Below, one piece after another: positions 52,515 to 62,690 of a DNA stretch of 64,000 nucleotides (positions within the stretch are counted from its first letter, which is position 1; each line of letters begins with the position of its first letter). Below the pieces are notes generated by a model. The model ran no database searches and was not told the DNA's origin. It was given only the letters and a program-made list of their open reading frames with translations. Made by a program: the position numbers and the translations under genes. The stretch is from Protopterus annectens (lineage: Eukaryota > Chordata > Ceratodontiformes > Protopteridae), in contig NC_056733.1 of NCBI RefSeq assembly GCF_019279795.1, positions 1,997,786,664-1,997,850,663 on the forward strand, in the 5' to 3' direction.

Positions 52515-54084
52515 CTGGGAGTTCAATGCCTAGGTAGATGAAGGGAAAGTCTTCTTCCGAAAATCAATCAATAGCTCTACTGTCCTCATTTGTGAGAGGA
52601 TTTCTCAAATCTGCAGAGACCACTCCAGGATCTGCAACAGGGCTCTTACACAGGTGCCTATGAGGATCAAGAACTCTGTAGGAATGGTCAGGCTACCCAG
52701 GGGCAGGGGGCTGGAAGTCAAGCTGCAAGGATGTGCACTGGACCACATCTATAACTTCTAGAGCAGTGATACAGGCTTGGCTTAGGAAGACCAGGAAACT
52801 GTCTGAACCTCTTCTTGGACTGTGGATATTTATGTTTCTTAATTAAAAATGACTGCTTCATAAAACGTACCCCCACCCAGAGAGATCCTCAGGTGGTAAG
52901 GCTAAATTATTTTCAGGTTCTTGGGACAGTGCATGACAGAGACCTATTTCATGTGTGCCAGCTAATCATCCTCAGAGGACTGGTCCCTCTTTCTCTACAT
53001 GGAAATTTGGGGGGGGGGGGGCTTTTCAGGTTGGAATTGCTAGGATCTCAAATCTTTGAGATCCTTGGCAACCCTGACCAAGTCCTACAGGTAGGCCTGT
53101 GAAGGAGTGCTGCTCTGGTCCATTCAGCTGAGGCTGGGGCAAACCGGTTTCTTTGTCTTTAGGTGCCCGATTCTGCTTTTTGGTGTGGTTTAAGTTAAGG
53201 ATACTGCAGGTCATGGAGCAAAGCAACTGTGACCTTGACCCAGGTTATCAACTTGCGCTCACGAAAATACATGGGATGCCACCCACCCCCTCAACAATCA
53301 GAATCCTGTCATCAGAAGCTGGTGCCTGCCCAGTGGTTCCAAACTAGACTGATGTCTGTGGCTGTTCAGCCTGAGTGGATGCCAGTGATTTACTCAGCAT
53401 AGCGGCCTCCCAAGGGGTCTTGCTGGAGACATCAGCAAGGTGCAATGTCAAAGGGGGCTGCAAAAGCCCTTCACCTCCAATAACCTCGAACAGGGGAGGG
53501 CTACTGGAAACAGGGATGGTATCTTCAGCTCATTTAGGTCTCCTGTTTTTACAGATATGTTATCCATATGCATGGGAGGTGGTCTTTGGGAACTGCTAGA
53601 CACCACAGCAAGCCTAGGCCATGGGTGCCATCTCTTCAGTAGTAAATTTTTTGCAAGAATTCAGCCTTATGCTTTAGAATGTGCGAGTTAAAGAAGGTGC
53701 ATTGAGGACAACAGGGCATACTGTACTCTGGACTTAAAATGGAAATTTCAGTGGTGAATCTGTTTACCATACTCTAGGCAAATACATAACATTTCTAACA
53801 TCTAATAAGCGATGTACAGTAATAATGGAAAGTTTTTTCCAGTGGGGTACTTATCTAATAATTCTTCTGGCTTCAGCAGCCACCAATGTACTAGGATGCA
53901 AAGCTGCATCGGACTAATAGAAGACACTAAAGACAGTACCAGCTGATGTCTTTTTACTGCCCCGAAGTCAGATGGGAGCACATCTGCTAGGTCATGAAGG
54001 TGAAAGTTTCTGATATTTAGGCAGACCTTGGGTTTCTGCTTGACAGAATCCCAAGTTATTAAAACAACAGTGAACTATGAACAT
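52515..54084 (-). pseudogene. gag remnant and 5' end of backbone copy D
   Basis: It resumes the gag interrupted at 31636 (right after the QFHMLKYQ codons). 52580-52800 reads on the minus strand as a decayed version of DSHKFLFKNPxADPETIS, RYYRVPD and RPLAIPPVLDIVD. N-terminal gag traces continue to about 53840, where tggggtacttatct matches the conserved segment before the 5' repeat. The terminus aacaacagtgaactatgaac followed by at (54064-54085) matches the family right end. Confidence 0.65.
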
Positions 54085-54350
54085 CATTTAAAAGTTCTCC
54101 AGACCATGGGGACCCAAAAGCAAATGCAGCTGCTTGCTCCACAGATTTACACAATCTCTTAAAGTCTTGCAAGAAATCACCTATCCCAGTTACCAACACC
54201 ACAATCCCAAATTTGGAAACAAAACTCTGTGGTAAAACCCCAGTATCAGCACACTTAAAGGAGAAAACAGCCATCTTTAAGAAAAACTCAAACCTTCCCC
54301 TACTAGAAGGGAACCTCAGAAAAATGACTTTTGGACTTAGCAAGGAAAGA
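54085..54350. other. Unassigned AT-rich stretch right of copy D
   Basis: The minus-strand ORF 54059-54430 (123 residues) crosses it but shows no family motif I recognise. It may be the old target element into which copy D inserted. Confidence 0.3.
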
Positions 54351-55080
54351 AAGCCTAACGGGTTAGCATTTTGAACCTCTGTACTGAAAGGAATGTGTTT
54401 AACTTGGAAAGATCCAAGAAGGGACTCCATAAATCATTTTTTGTTGCAACAAGAAAAGAGCCTTGAGTAAAAGCCTCTGCCCTACTTGCATTCTGAAGGC
54501 AATGTCTAGGGTTCCTTGCTGCTACGTTAAATACAGAATGGGTAAGACAAGGTGCTCTTGGCCTGCTGGGACCATTGGCATTCCTCTGTCCAGGAGCTTT
54601 CATCTGAATTTTAGATGACACCACTTTGTAATGATTCCCCATTCCCATTTGAATGATGTGATTGCCTGAACCTTCAGGCAATTCCTACTCTCCCTCCCAA
54701 GTCTGAAGGGTGACTGAACTGGGGAAAGGTAGATTTCGGGAGGGGGCTTAGGTTGGGATAGTTACAGCTGATCTAAGGGGTCAAACGTTTGTTTTCCTCC
54801 TAATTTGTCACGCAGTCAGTGTCCTACACTACTAACAGAGATAAACCCTCCTCCCCCTGCTTTACCAGCAGGTGCTACTCTACAAACATCATAGGGTAGT
54901 CAACACTGGATAGACTTGCTTTTTGCTTGGTCTGGACAGATGTTCCCATGTCATACAACTTGATTGCTTGTATACAGCCTTTGTCAGTGGTGGATGACTC
55001 CTTAGATGCTGGGCCCGGGGGATGAATGAACACCTCTATGTTGCCAATATCTTTGGATGGAGAAGACTCTGGGGTGTCCT
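54350..55080 (-). pseudogene. Old DIRS RT and leader remnant
   Basis: ORF 54355-54681 ends with SFLVATKNDLWSPFLDLSKL then NTFLSVQRFKMLT, equal to LFLVPRKDNSWHPILDLSTL and NTFLEIPKFKMLT of younger copies. Only the RT fingers are left; the palm with motifs A-C is missing. An acidic Ser/Asp/Glu-rich reading near 54980-55100 could be gag. Confidence 0.65.
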
Positions 55081-55129
55081 CTGACTCCTCAGGCCTATAA
55101 TGAGACTTCTAAGGGTAGCTGTAACAGCC

Positions 55130-55475
55130 ACTATCAGACACAGTCAGGGTTTGACAGAAGAACACTGCTAACAACACAGTTTTGCTCTGATGGAATGTAG
55201 GATGCTTGTAGAGCAAGACCATCCTGTGAAGCCATATCATAAGCTAAAGGCCAGCCTGCAAACGAGGGACGACCTGGTTCCCCCTGATGTACCACATGAC
55301 TGTAGTATTGTTTATAAAAACGTGAAGAGGCCCTGGGGACCAAAGATGATTCAGAAAACTGAGTACCTCCATCAGGGCAAGCACGTGTCATATTTATGTA
55401 ATTACATCTGTCCTTGGAATCACAAACGCCTTGCACTTTTAACCCTCCAGAATCTGCTCCCAAAGCACAGTCCAA
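55130..55475 (-). pseudogene. Old DIRS RNase H remnant
   Basis: The 113-residue ORF has MDCALGADSGGLKVQGVCDS (equal to TDASDYAWGAHLAGKCIQG), YYSHVVHQGEPGRPSFAG (equal to VMWYINKQGGTHSYPLC after a frame change) and ASYIPSEQN (equal to AQFLPGKEN). It lies 5' of the 54350 RT piece on the minus strand, the wrong order for one element, so these are two fossils or a rearranged one. Confidence 0.6.
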
Positions 55476-55624
55476 TACATCTGTGGTGACTGACTGCTTT
55501 GGAACAGGGAGGGTGAAAGTGAGGCTTGGACTTGGGGATCTCTGTTGCCCTCACCAAGTGACTTCTCTTCTAACAAACCACGGTAATGGGATTTGAAAAG
55601 ACAAAGTAGTGTTACTAGGACCAA

Positions 55625-55790
55625 AGGTCAGAAGTGCAAATGTTAACACTTTTGTCTTTGGTGCAGAAGGCTGTGAGTTCTATTCCCACACCAGACAGAT
55701 AGACTGGTGATACTAAAGTGCTGCATAAGGGGTGCTGCACTCCTGAGTGTGCTGTCCCTTGGATGAGATATTAAGAGGTCCCATGTGCTT
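55625..55790 (+). mobile_element. tRNA-derived SINE
   Basis: The head resembles a tRNA promoter: gtgcaaatgttaacactttt (A-box side) and gtgagttctattcccacacc with the B-box-like GTGAGTTCTATTCCCAC. The body has aaggggtgctgcactcctga, then gtgctgtcccttggatgaga and tattaagaggtccc, similar to a body common in vertebrate SINEs (shape: gtgctgcact … gatgagacgttaaaccgagg). No A-rich or microsatellite tail is seen because it abuts the CR1 remnant. The exact family is not identified. Confidence 0.65.
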
Positions 55791-56161
55791 GAGTTTGTGG
55801 TAGTGGAACTGGTGGTTAATGTTGCCACATTCACTGAGCCTGATACAGTGAAATCTGTTAGCAGACAAATTCAGTTCCAACTTTACCTCCCTCTCAATCC
55901 CAACCATTCCCCCCTAATACCACCCTCAAACATAACCACTTTAACTACAACAAGGGAGCATGTAATGGCTGCATTCACTAAAGCCAAGAATATGGTCTCA
56001 ATGGGCCCGATAACACCCCAATATGCCTCCTGACTAATGTAAAAATATGACTTACCAAGATCCTTGGAGTCATTATTCAGCTATAGCCTTAAAACATGCT
56101 TTGTGCCACATGAATGGAGGACTGTGACTGTTATCCCCCCTTCATAAGGCAGGACCTACAA
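55790..56161 (+). pseudogene. CR1-type LINE copy M, first part (linker and RT start)
   Basis: Translated plus-strand similarity to the CR1s at 41551 and 62690: VMAAFTKAKNMVSMGP equals VKTALSKVKNTASMGP, and after a frame change GMEDCDCYPP-like DNA (tgaatggaggactgtgactg) equals the EWRTATVIP region. It stops at ggacctacaa, where copy I is inserted, and resumes at 61709 with cagatcctgggaactac (DPGNYRP). Confidence 0.7.
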
Positions 56162-56214
56162 AGTACAGTTGTGTACACTTAACATAAATGTAGATGTTCG
56201 AGTGTATTCACTGT

Positions 56215-56362
56215 TGCAGTCATTACATTTGGGCAATCTGCTGGCAGGTTGCCCTCAGTCTGCCTGATTAACAAAGTCTTGGGTCCTGCGTTGGCTGCTG
56301 TCCCTTCTTCCATGACGTCAGGTCGTCAGGGGTATAAAACATGCAGCCAATGCCATTTCATC
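56215..56362 (+). repeat. Left (3') inverted terminal repeat, copy I
   Basis: Inverse of 61538-61687: tgcagtcattacatttgggc, ttgccctcagtctgcctgat, catgacgtcaggtcgtcagg and ggtataaaacatgcagcc. Confidence 0.92.
56313..56340 (+). promoter_or_regulatory. CRE and TATA box in the left repeat, copy I
   Basis: TGACGTCA (56313-56320) then TATAAAAC (56333-56340), 12 bp apart, pointing into the element antisense to its genes. Confidence 0.5.
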
Positions 56363-56528
56363 AGTTTTTCTTGCCCCAGATGTCAGGTGCCCCCTAATGG
56401 GGAGCAAACAAAACACAAAAGTATACCTCCAACCAAAAGAAAATACACCAAAAAGGCTTTTAAGCATAGTAAAGGAAAGCAGAGGTACAGCTAGAAAAAA
56501 CTAGGGGGCTGGAGGGAGGGTAACCAGG

Positions 56529-56630
56529 ACTGCAACAGTGAATACACTCGAACATCTACATTTATGGTAAGTGTACACAATTGTACTATGTTCTTCGTGT
56601 TTCACTGCTGCAGTCATTACATTTGGGTAG
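56529..56630. repeat. Internal complementary region, copy I
   Basis: gactgcaacagtgaatacac through acacaattgtact inverts the left end; atgttcttcgtgtttcactg through tttgggtag inverts the right end. Confidence 0.92.
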
Positions 56631-56639
56631 ATTCCCAAA

Positions 56640-57690
56640 GCTATGGTTGGGAGGAGGAGTTTATACAGCATTAGGGGCAGCTATAAGGCCATGCAAGACA
56701 GCAGCAGCAAAATCAGCTCTGGATTTAGAAAAAATTGGTAAATGATAATGCTTGGTGAAAGTATGTACAGAACTCCAGGTAGCAGCTTCTAGGATATCCC
56801 TGGTAGGAACACCTCTGAGAAAGGCTGCAGAAGTAGATGCAGCCCTGGTGGAGTGAGATCTGATCCCCTGGGGGATAGGTTTTCCAAGGTGTTTATAGCA
56901 GAAATGAATGCAATGGCTTATCCATTTAGAAATGGTTTGTTTTGAAATAGCCTTCCCTTCTGTCCCTGCAGCAAATGCTACCAGCAATTGTTCAGATTTT
57001 CTTCGAGATTAAGTCCTGTCCAAGCAGAATCTAAAAAGTCTGTGCACATCCAAGGAATGCAGAATCCGTTCCCCTTTGTTCTGTGGATTGGGAAAGAAGG
57101 TTGGCAAATGAATGGCCTGATTAAGAGCCACACTGGAAACCACCTTGGGCATGAAGGATGGCTTGGTCCAGAGAGATACCCTGTCCATATGAAAGATGAT
57201 GAAAGGCTCCACTGCCATAAGGGCCTGTAATTCAGATATCCTTCTAGCTGAAGTGATTGCTAAGAGGAAGGCTGTTTTCCAAAAAAGAAATTTTAAGTCT
57301 GCAGTAGCAGCTGGCTCGAAAGGAGGTAGAGCGAGTTTCTCCAAAACAAAGTTAAGGTCCCAGGCAGGGGTAGGAGCTCTCCTGGGTGGTCTCAAGTCTT
57401 TTGCCCCCCTCTGAAATACTGCCTGAGCAGAGGATGAGAGAAGAGGGGTGGTTCTGTGTTACAGTGAGCTGAAATAGCTGAGGCGTGGACTTTAATGGAG
57501 GAAAAAGACAGGCCCTTGTGAGGCATCTCAGTTAAGTATTGCAAAATCTGAGGTAAATTGGGTGCTGCTGTGCTCATCCCTAAAGATTGGTTCCAGGCAC
57601 AGAATTTTTTCCATTTGTCAGCATAAGATTTTCTAGTACTAGGTCTCCTCGCCTCCAAGATGACATCCATCACAGGTTTGCTGAGGGATG
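56640..57690 (-). pseudogene. Tyrosine recombinase, copy I
   Basis: The core-binding domain is in 57392-57673 (MDVILEARRPSTRKSYADKW, ILQYLTEMPHKGLSF). The catalytic domain begins in 57009-57395 (TSARRISELQALMAVEPF) and ends in 56661-56987 with KAISKQTISKWISHCIHFCY, the HxxR box RSHSTRAASTS, and VHTFTKHYHLP with the tyrosine. Two breaks (near 57395 and 57005) interrupt it. All presumed catalytic residues are present. Confidence 0.88.
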
Positions 57691-57702
57691 ATAAGGGTGA
57701 AT

Positions 57703-59591
57703 TTAAGTGATTAGCCAGGCATCAAGGTTCAATGTTGGAAGTTGAGGGTGCAGAATTTGGTTCTCCTGCTGAGAAAGCAGGGAAGGGGTCTGAGGCAGGT
57801 GCCATGGAGATAGTTGTGATACACTGTGCAAGAGGGTGTACCAGTGTTGGCGCGGCCAGTCTGGAGCAATCAAAATCATCCTTGGTTTGTCCTGTTTGAC
57901 TTTTAGTAGAACTTTGGAGAGCAAAGGCAGAGGGGGAAAGGCATAGACTGACAGGTTTTTCCAGCTGAAGGACAGAGCTTCCACTTTCCAGGCTTGTTTG
58001 TGGGGAATCCTTGTGCAAAACTTGTCCAACTGGTAGTTCTGGGGGGAGGCAAATAGATCTATGTCTGGGCTCCCCCACTCGCTTGTCAACATGTTGAAAA
58101 TCTGTGGCTCCAGTTCCACTCATGTGGGTCCATGAGGTTTCTGCTTAGTCTGCCAGTGTATTCAGTTTTCCTGGCATTAATTGAGCTTGTAGGTGCACTT
58201 GGTAACTCAAGGCTGTGTTCCACAATGCCATGGCTAGTCTGCAGAGGGGGTAGGAATGTGTACCCCTGCTTGTTTATGTACCACATAACTGTGGTGTTGT
58301 CCGTCTTTACCATTAGTTGTCCTGGAAGAATTTAGTCCTTGAAGGCTGTCAGAGCATTCTGTACAGCTAACATTTCTTTTTGATCGATACGTAGGTGCAT
58401 TTGATTTGGATTCCAATTGCCCTGAATGCACTTCCCTGCCAGGCGAGCCCGCCATGCATAGTCTGATGCATCTGTAGTTAGGGTTTGTATGGAAAGGGGT
58501 AGTGTGAGTGATAGTCCCTTGTTTTGGTGGCAGGCCTCTGCCCACCATAGGAACTCCAGGTGTAAGAAAGGAATGATAGGAATCATTGTTTCCAGGCTGT
58601 GACAATGTTGACTCCATAGACTTTTTAGATACAACTGCAATTTCCTCATATGCAGTCTTGCATATGAAATTAGAAGAAGGCAGGATGCCATGAACCCCAA
58701 GGCTTGCAGTATTTGCCTTGCAGATAGCAGGGTTTTTGTGGCCACTTGTTTGAAGTAGGTTACCAAAAGAATTTGCTTATCTGGCGTGAGGAAAGCCATC
58801 TGGGCAGTTGTATTCAAGCTTGCACCCAGGAATGTAATCTGTTGACTGGGTACCAGTTGTGATTTCTTTTCGTTTATGGAGTACCCCAGACAAATTAGAA
58901 CCCTTTTTACAAACACCAGATGATTTAAAAGTATGCCCTGGTTTTCTGACTGAATTAGACAATCGTCCAGGTATGGATATATTTGAATATTTCTTTGCCT
59001 GCAAAATGCAATTACTGGAGCCAGGCACTTTGTGAATACCCTGGGCGCAGTTAACAAGCCAAAGGGCAGTGCAGAGAACTGATAATGCAAGTAGCCTGCT
59101 TTGAAGCGTAGGTATCTTCTGCAAGATTCCCTGATTGGGATGTGCAGGTATGCTTCTTTTAAATCTAGAGTTGCCAACCAGGCATCTTTGCCTAGCATAG
59201 GAAGTAACTGGTGAAGAGTCAGCATCTTGAATTTTGGAATCTCCAGAAAGGTGTTTAGGGTAGACGGGTCCAAGATTGGATGCCATTTGTCTTTTCTGGG
59301 TACCAGAAAAAGCCTGGAATAGAAACCTTGTCCCTTTTCCTCTTCTGGTACCAGTTGAATAGACCCCATGTTTAAGAGGGAAAGTACTTGTTTTTGAGCC
59401 TCTGCCCACTGATTTGGGGGCAGGTCTGGCCACCTGTTTGGTGTTGGCAACGTGTGGAAATGAAATCTGTATCCCTGGGACACTACACTTAAAACCCATT
59501 TGTCTTGGGTTATGAGTTCCCAGATCTTTGTATGAAGAGCAATATTTCCTCCTAAAGGGGTGGTTAAAAGATAAGTGCTTGGAAATTTCAA
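57703..59591 (-). pseudogene. RT-RNase H-Dam-like MT polyprotein, copy I (long RT frame)
   Basis: A 419-residue ORF (58332-59591) holds the leader (LLTTPLGGNIALHTK, VSQGYRFHFHTLP), RT with FYSRLFLVPRKDKWHPILDP, motif A LATLDLKEAYLHIPI, motif B ALPFGLLTAPRVFTKCLA, motif C YPYLDDCLIQ, the connection and the first RNase H blocks (TTDASDYAWRARLAGK, DQKEMLAVQNAL). A stop at 58333 precedes VKTDNTTVMWYINKQG (58086-58313). Frame changes near 58265 and 58130 lead to the methyltransferase-like domain (57703-58119: DIDLFASPQNYQLDKF, YAFPPLPLLSKVLL). Confidence 0.9.
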
Positions 59592-59624
59592 AAGGAAGTC
59601 ATTGAGACTGTATAAGAGGATGTC

Positions 59625-61387
59625 TTATTTCTTGATTTGGAAGTGGAGGCCCCCCCACTGCTTAGTTCTGAGAGTCCCCTGGGACTGAAACCTGGGGTTT
59701 TTGCTGTGTCTGGGTTTGGCTCGAGAAGATCTGGAAGGGGCTGGAAAGGACACATTCTTAGTAGGCCAGTGCCTACTAAACCTGGGAGGTTGCACTTGTA
59801 AAAAAATCTTTAACAGTTTGCATAGATTTAGCTTCATCTTCCATCTTTTTAAGAATTTCTTCAGCCTTATTGCCAAACAGGCGGTCCTGATTTAAAGGAC
59901 GATCCAACAATTTAGCTTTAACATGATCAGGCAAAGACTGCTCCTTAAGCCAAGCATGCCTTTTAAGCACAGACCCAGTGACAGCAGCCCTGCAAGAGGC
60001 CTCTAAAGAATCAAAACCACATTGCAAAGTATGCTTTCCAACTTGTTCAGCAGAATGCATTAAATCCAGTAAATCTTTATTTTCCACACAGTCAGGAATC
60101 AACATAATTTTCTGTTTAAGCAGTCCAATAATATGCTATTGATATTTTAACATATGAAATTGGCAGTTTAAAGCTCTGACTGCCAAGGTTGCAGAAGGAT
60201 AAACCTTTTTACCCCATCTATCCAGCGCCCTGGAGTCTCTATCAGAAGGGGTAGGATTTTTAGCAGTAGAAGCCTTAATGCCCTTGGGCCCCTGAGAAAT
60301 GGTTTCTGGATCTGCAACAGGATTTTTGAAAAGGAACTTGTGGGACTCAGGAACCCTGTAGTATCCGTCTGCTTTACTAGGAGCCGGAGACAGGGAATCG
60401 GGCCATACTGGATTCTGAAAACACATCAACAATGTCTAGCACAGGAGGTATATCCAAAGGCCTATGCTGAGAAAGAAGGAAATCCCTAAGCCTCTTTTTT
60501 GAATCAGAAAATTCCTGGCTTTCCTAGTGGAAATGCTCCCTTAAAGTATGTAAAGTTTCCCCAAAAGAAAAATCCTCAGGAGGGGAAACAGAGGGAATGG
60601 AATCCTCTGCATCAGAATCCTCATAAGTAGGTATTGACAAATCCAGGTCATTAGAAGAGTCAGAAGAAACAGAATCCTGATCAGAAGATTCATAATCAAG
60701 CTCAACCCTATGCCTCTTAGAGGGGAGGGGTTGACTACCCCTGATTTAGAGTACTTAGATCTTCAGCTATTTTTATCATTTGTTTTTTAGGCATAGGGGC
60801 CTGAACATGTGGCCTGGGCGTCGGATTTTTAGACATGGATCGAGATTTAGGCCTTAGTAATGAAGGCGGTGTCGATTTAATATGCAAGTCTGTAGGCCTG
60901 AAAACACCCTCAGAAGCAGGTGCCTGCACAGCGGCTCCGGACCCATCCAAGGTAGAGACATCCGCGGGTTCCACAGGTGAAGTATCTCGCGGCATACCGG
61001 ACTCCGAATGGGTCTCAGTAGAGGCCTGCGAATCAGAAGAAGCGGGTATCAGGGGCTGCGAAAGCACCTCACTGAGTACTGGTGAACTGGCTTAGGAGAA
61101 GCGTCGTTGGCAGTTTTGGACCTCGGCGGCCTGTCTCTGTCTTTATCTTTGTGTTTTTTCGGAATCCCGGTAGTCGGATGACTAACAGACGACATTTCTG
61201 GATAATTAAACAGAGAACCGAAATATTTAGAGGCAAAAATATACCTACGACGGATAGTGCGCTGATTAAATAAAGCACAAATCCGACAGCAATGTACATC
61301 GTGGTCAGGGCCTAGGCAAGGAATACAGTACGAGTGAAAATCTTTATGAGGTATTTGCTTTCCACAAATAATGCAATTATTAACTTC
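59625..61387 (-). pseudogene. DIRS gag-like protein, copy I
   Basis: The N-terminus (61049-61402) has CIICGKQIPHKDFHSYCIPC and CRICALFNQRTIRRRYIFA. The Ser/Thr/Pro middle (60735-61067) has MPKKQMIKIAEDLSTL. ORFs 60136-60432 and 59776-60105 carry SHKFLFKNPVADPETISQG, SAEQVGKHTLQCGFDSLEAS and VLKRHAWLKEQSLPDHVKAK. An extra A near 59803 and an extra C near 59655 shift the C-terminal frame (59625-59876). It is disrupted in at least four places. Confidence 0.82.
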
Positions 61388-61537
61388 TACTGACATCGGC
61401 AAGGAGCAAGAAAAAGTTTCCCCAATGGGGTACTTAGCTTTAAGTTGAAGACTTTGGTTCTGAAACTCAAACTAAAATTTCAGGAGTCTGCCGACCGGCA
61501 CTTGCAAACTGCTTCTGGCACCGCACGGTAAGAAAGA

Positions 61538-61708
61538 CTGATGTAATGGCGTCAGCTGCATGTTTTATACCCCTGACGACCTGACGTCATGGAAGAAGGG
61601 ACAGCAACTGACGCAGGACCCAAGACTTTGTTAATCAGACAGACTGAGGGCAGCCTGCCAGCAGATTACCTAAATGTAATGACTGCAAAATTGAAACACG
61701 AAGAACAT
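61538..61708 (-). repeat. Right (5') inverted terminal repeat, copy I
   Basis: Inverse of 56215-56362 plus the terminus attgaaacacgaagaacat. Sense TATA box at 61562-61569 and TGACGTCA at 61582-61589. Confidence 0.92.
61562..61589 (-). promoter_or_regulatory. Likely sense promoter of copy I
   Basis: Perfect CRE palindrome 12 bp upstream of TATAAAAC on the minus strand, mirroring 56313-56340. Confidence 0.5.
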
Positions 61709-62690
61709 CAGATCCTGGGAACTACAGACCCAATAGTCTTATTTGCAAACCCATGGTGAGAATTATAATGGACATCATCAACAAGGGCAGTGGAGACCTC
61801 CAGACACTGGCTCCATCCCAGTGTTGTTTTGTCAAAAGGTCATGCTTACTGAATCTGTTGGGCTTCTTTGAAAAGGTCACCAAGACAATGGATGAGGGGA
61901 AAACAGTGCATACTGCTTACTTAGATCTGGCTAAGGCAGTTGATACACTACCCCACTCAGGCATTATCAAAAAACTTACATAAACCCCATAACACGCTGG
62001 ATAACTAGCTGGCTCACAGACAGGACCCAGAAGGTTAGAAATGACGCTATCTCCACAAAGAGGCTGGCCACCAGTGGAGTAACCCAGGGCTCTGTGCTAG
62101 TCCACCTCCTCTTTGGTATCTACTTCATGGATGTCAAAGCCAAAAGTCTTCTGGCTAACCACTTTTGCAAATTGCCAACTGGTTTCAGTCACTGAATCAC
62201 CAAGCAGTCACTGAATCTTCAAGACAAGAACAGCTTTCAGGAAAGTCTAACACACACAAATGCTAGGTGCCAAAGCCATGGCTTAAAATACAATACCAAA
62301 AAATGCATTACAGTACCTTCTGGGAAATCTTCCACCTTGGGTAACTACTTTATCAGTAAAACACTTAGAAGTTGATTCACTAGTCAGGAATACAGGAACT
62401 CGTGTAGACAGTAACCTAGCTTTCAACCAACATGTGTCCAAGGTAGTAAGAAAATCCTTCTATGCTGCTCAATGTCTAAGCAGGGGTATAGGATCTATAT
62501 CCAAAGGGGCATCATACCACTGTACTTGGCCCTCAGCAGACCCATCACAGAGTATAATGTCCCCTTTGGTAAGTACCTAACTAGACATACAGCAAATGGA
62601 ATGTCTACAAAGACTCCTTATAAAAAGAACACAGAGAGTAAGCAATCTCTTACTCAGCACTACCAGGCTACAACTCATACCATACATTTC
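61709..62690 (+). pseudogene. CR1-type LINE copy M, second part (RT)
   Basis: Continues 56161. ORF 61753-61983 has QCCFVKRSCLLNLLGFFEKV and HTAYLDLAKAVDTLPHSGI (motif A). A decayed SGVTQGSVLVHLLFGIYF (motif B) is near 62075. The FADD motif cannot be found. SKVVRKSFYAAQ and YLALSRPITEYNVPFGKYL (near 62440-62580) are from the C-terminal domain. It breaks off near 62690, before the LINE 3' end, where another CR1 begins. Confidence 0.8.

Larger units (their letters stand above)
56162..61708 (-). mobile_element. DIRS retrotransposon copy I
   Basis: Full-length 5.5-kb copy with both inverted repeats and internal complementary region. It is inserted in a CR1 RT gene at ctacaa/cagatcc, which matches the intact CR1 sequence acaacagacc near 63989, so no target bases were duplicated or lost. 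Its RT frame is the longest uninterrupted RT in the window. Confidence 0.94.

Noticed and set aside
55625..55790. Functional tRNA gene
   Set aside because: The B-box-like word is mutated, no cloverleaf can be drawn, and the downstream body is SINE-like.
1..61708. LTR retrotransposon or endogenous retrovirus
   Set aside because: Terminal repeats are inverted, not direct. There is no primer-binding site, protease, DDE integrase or env. The recombinase is of the tyrosine type.
15782..61708. CRISPR array from the many short repeated words
   Set aside because: The repeats are element ends and internal complementary regions kilobases apart, not regularly spaced repeat-spacer units.
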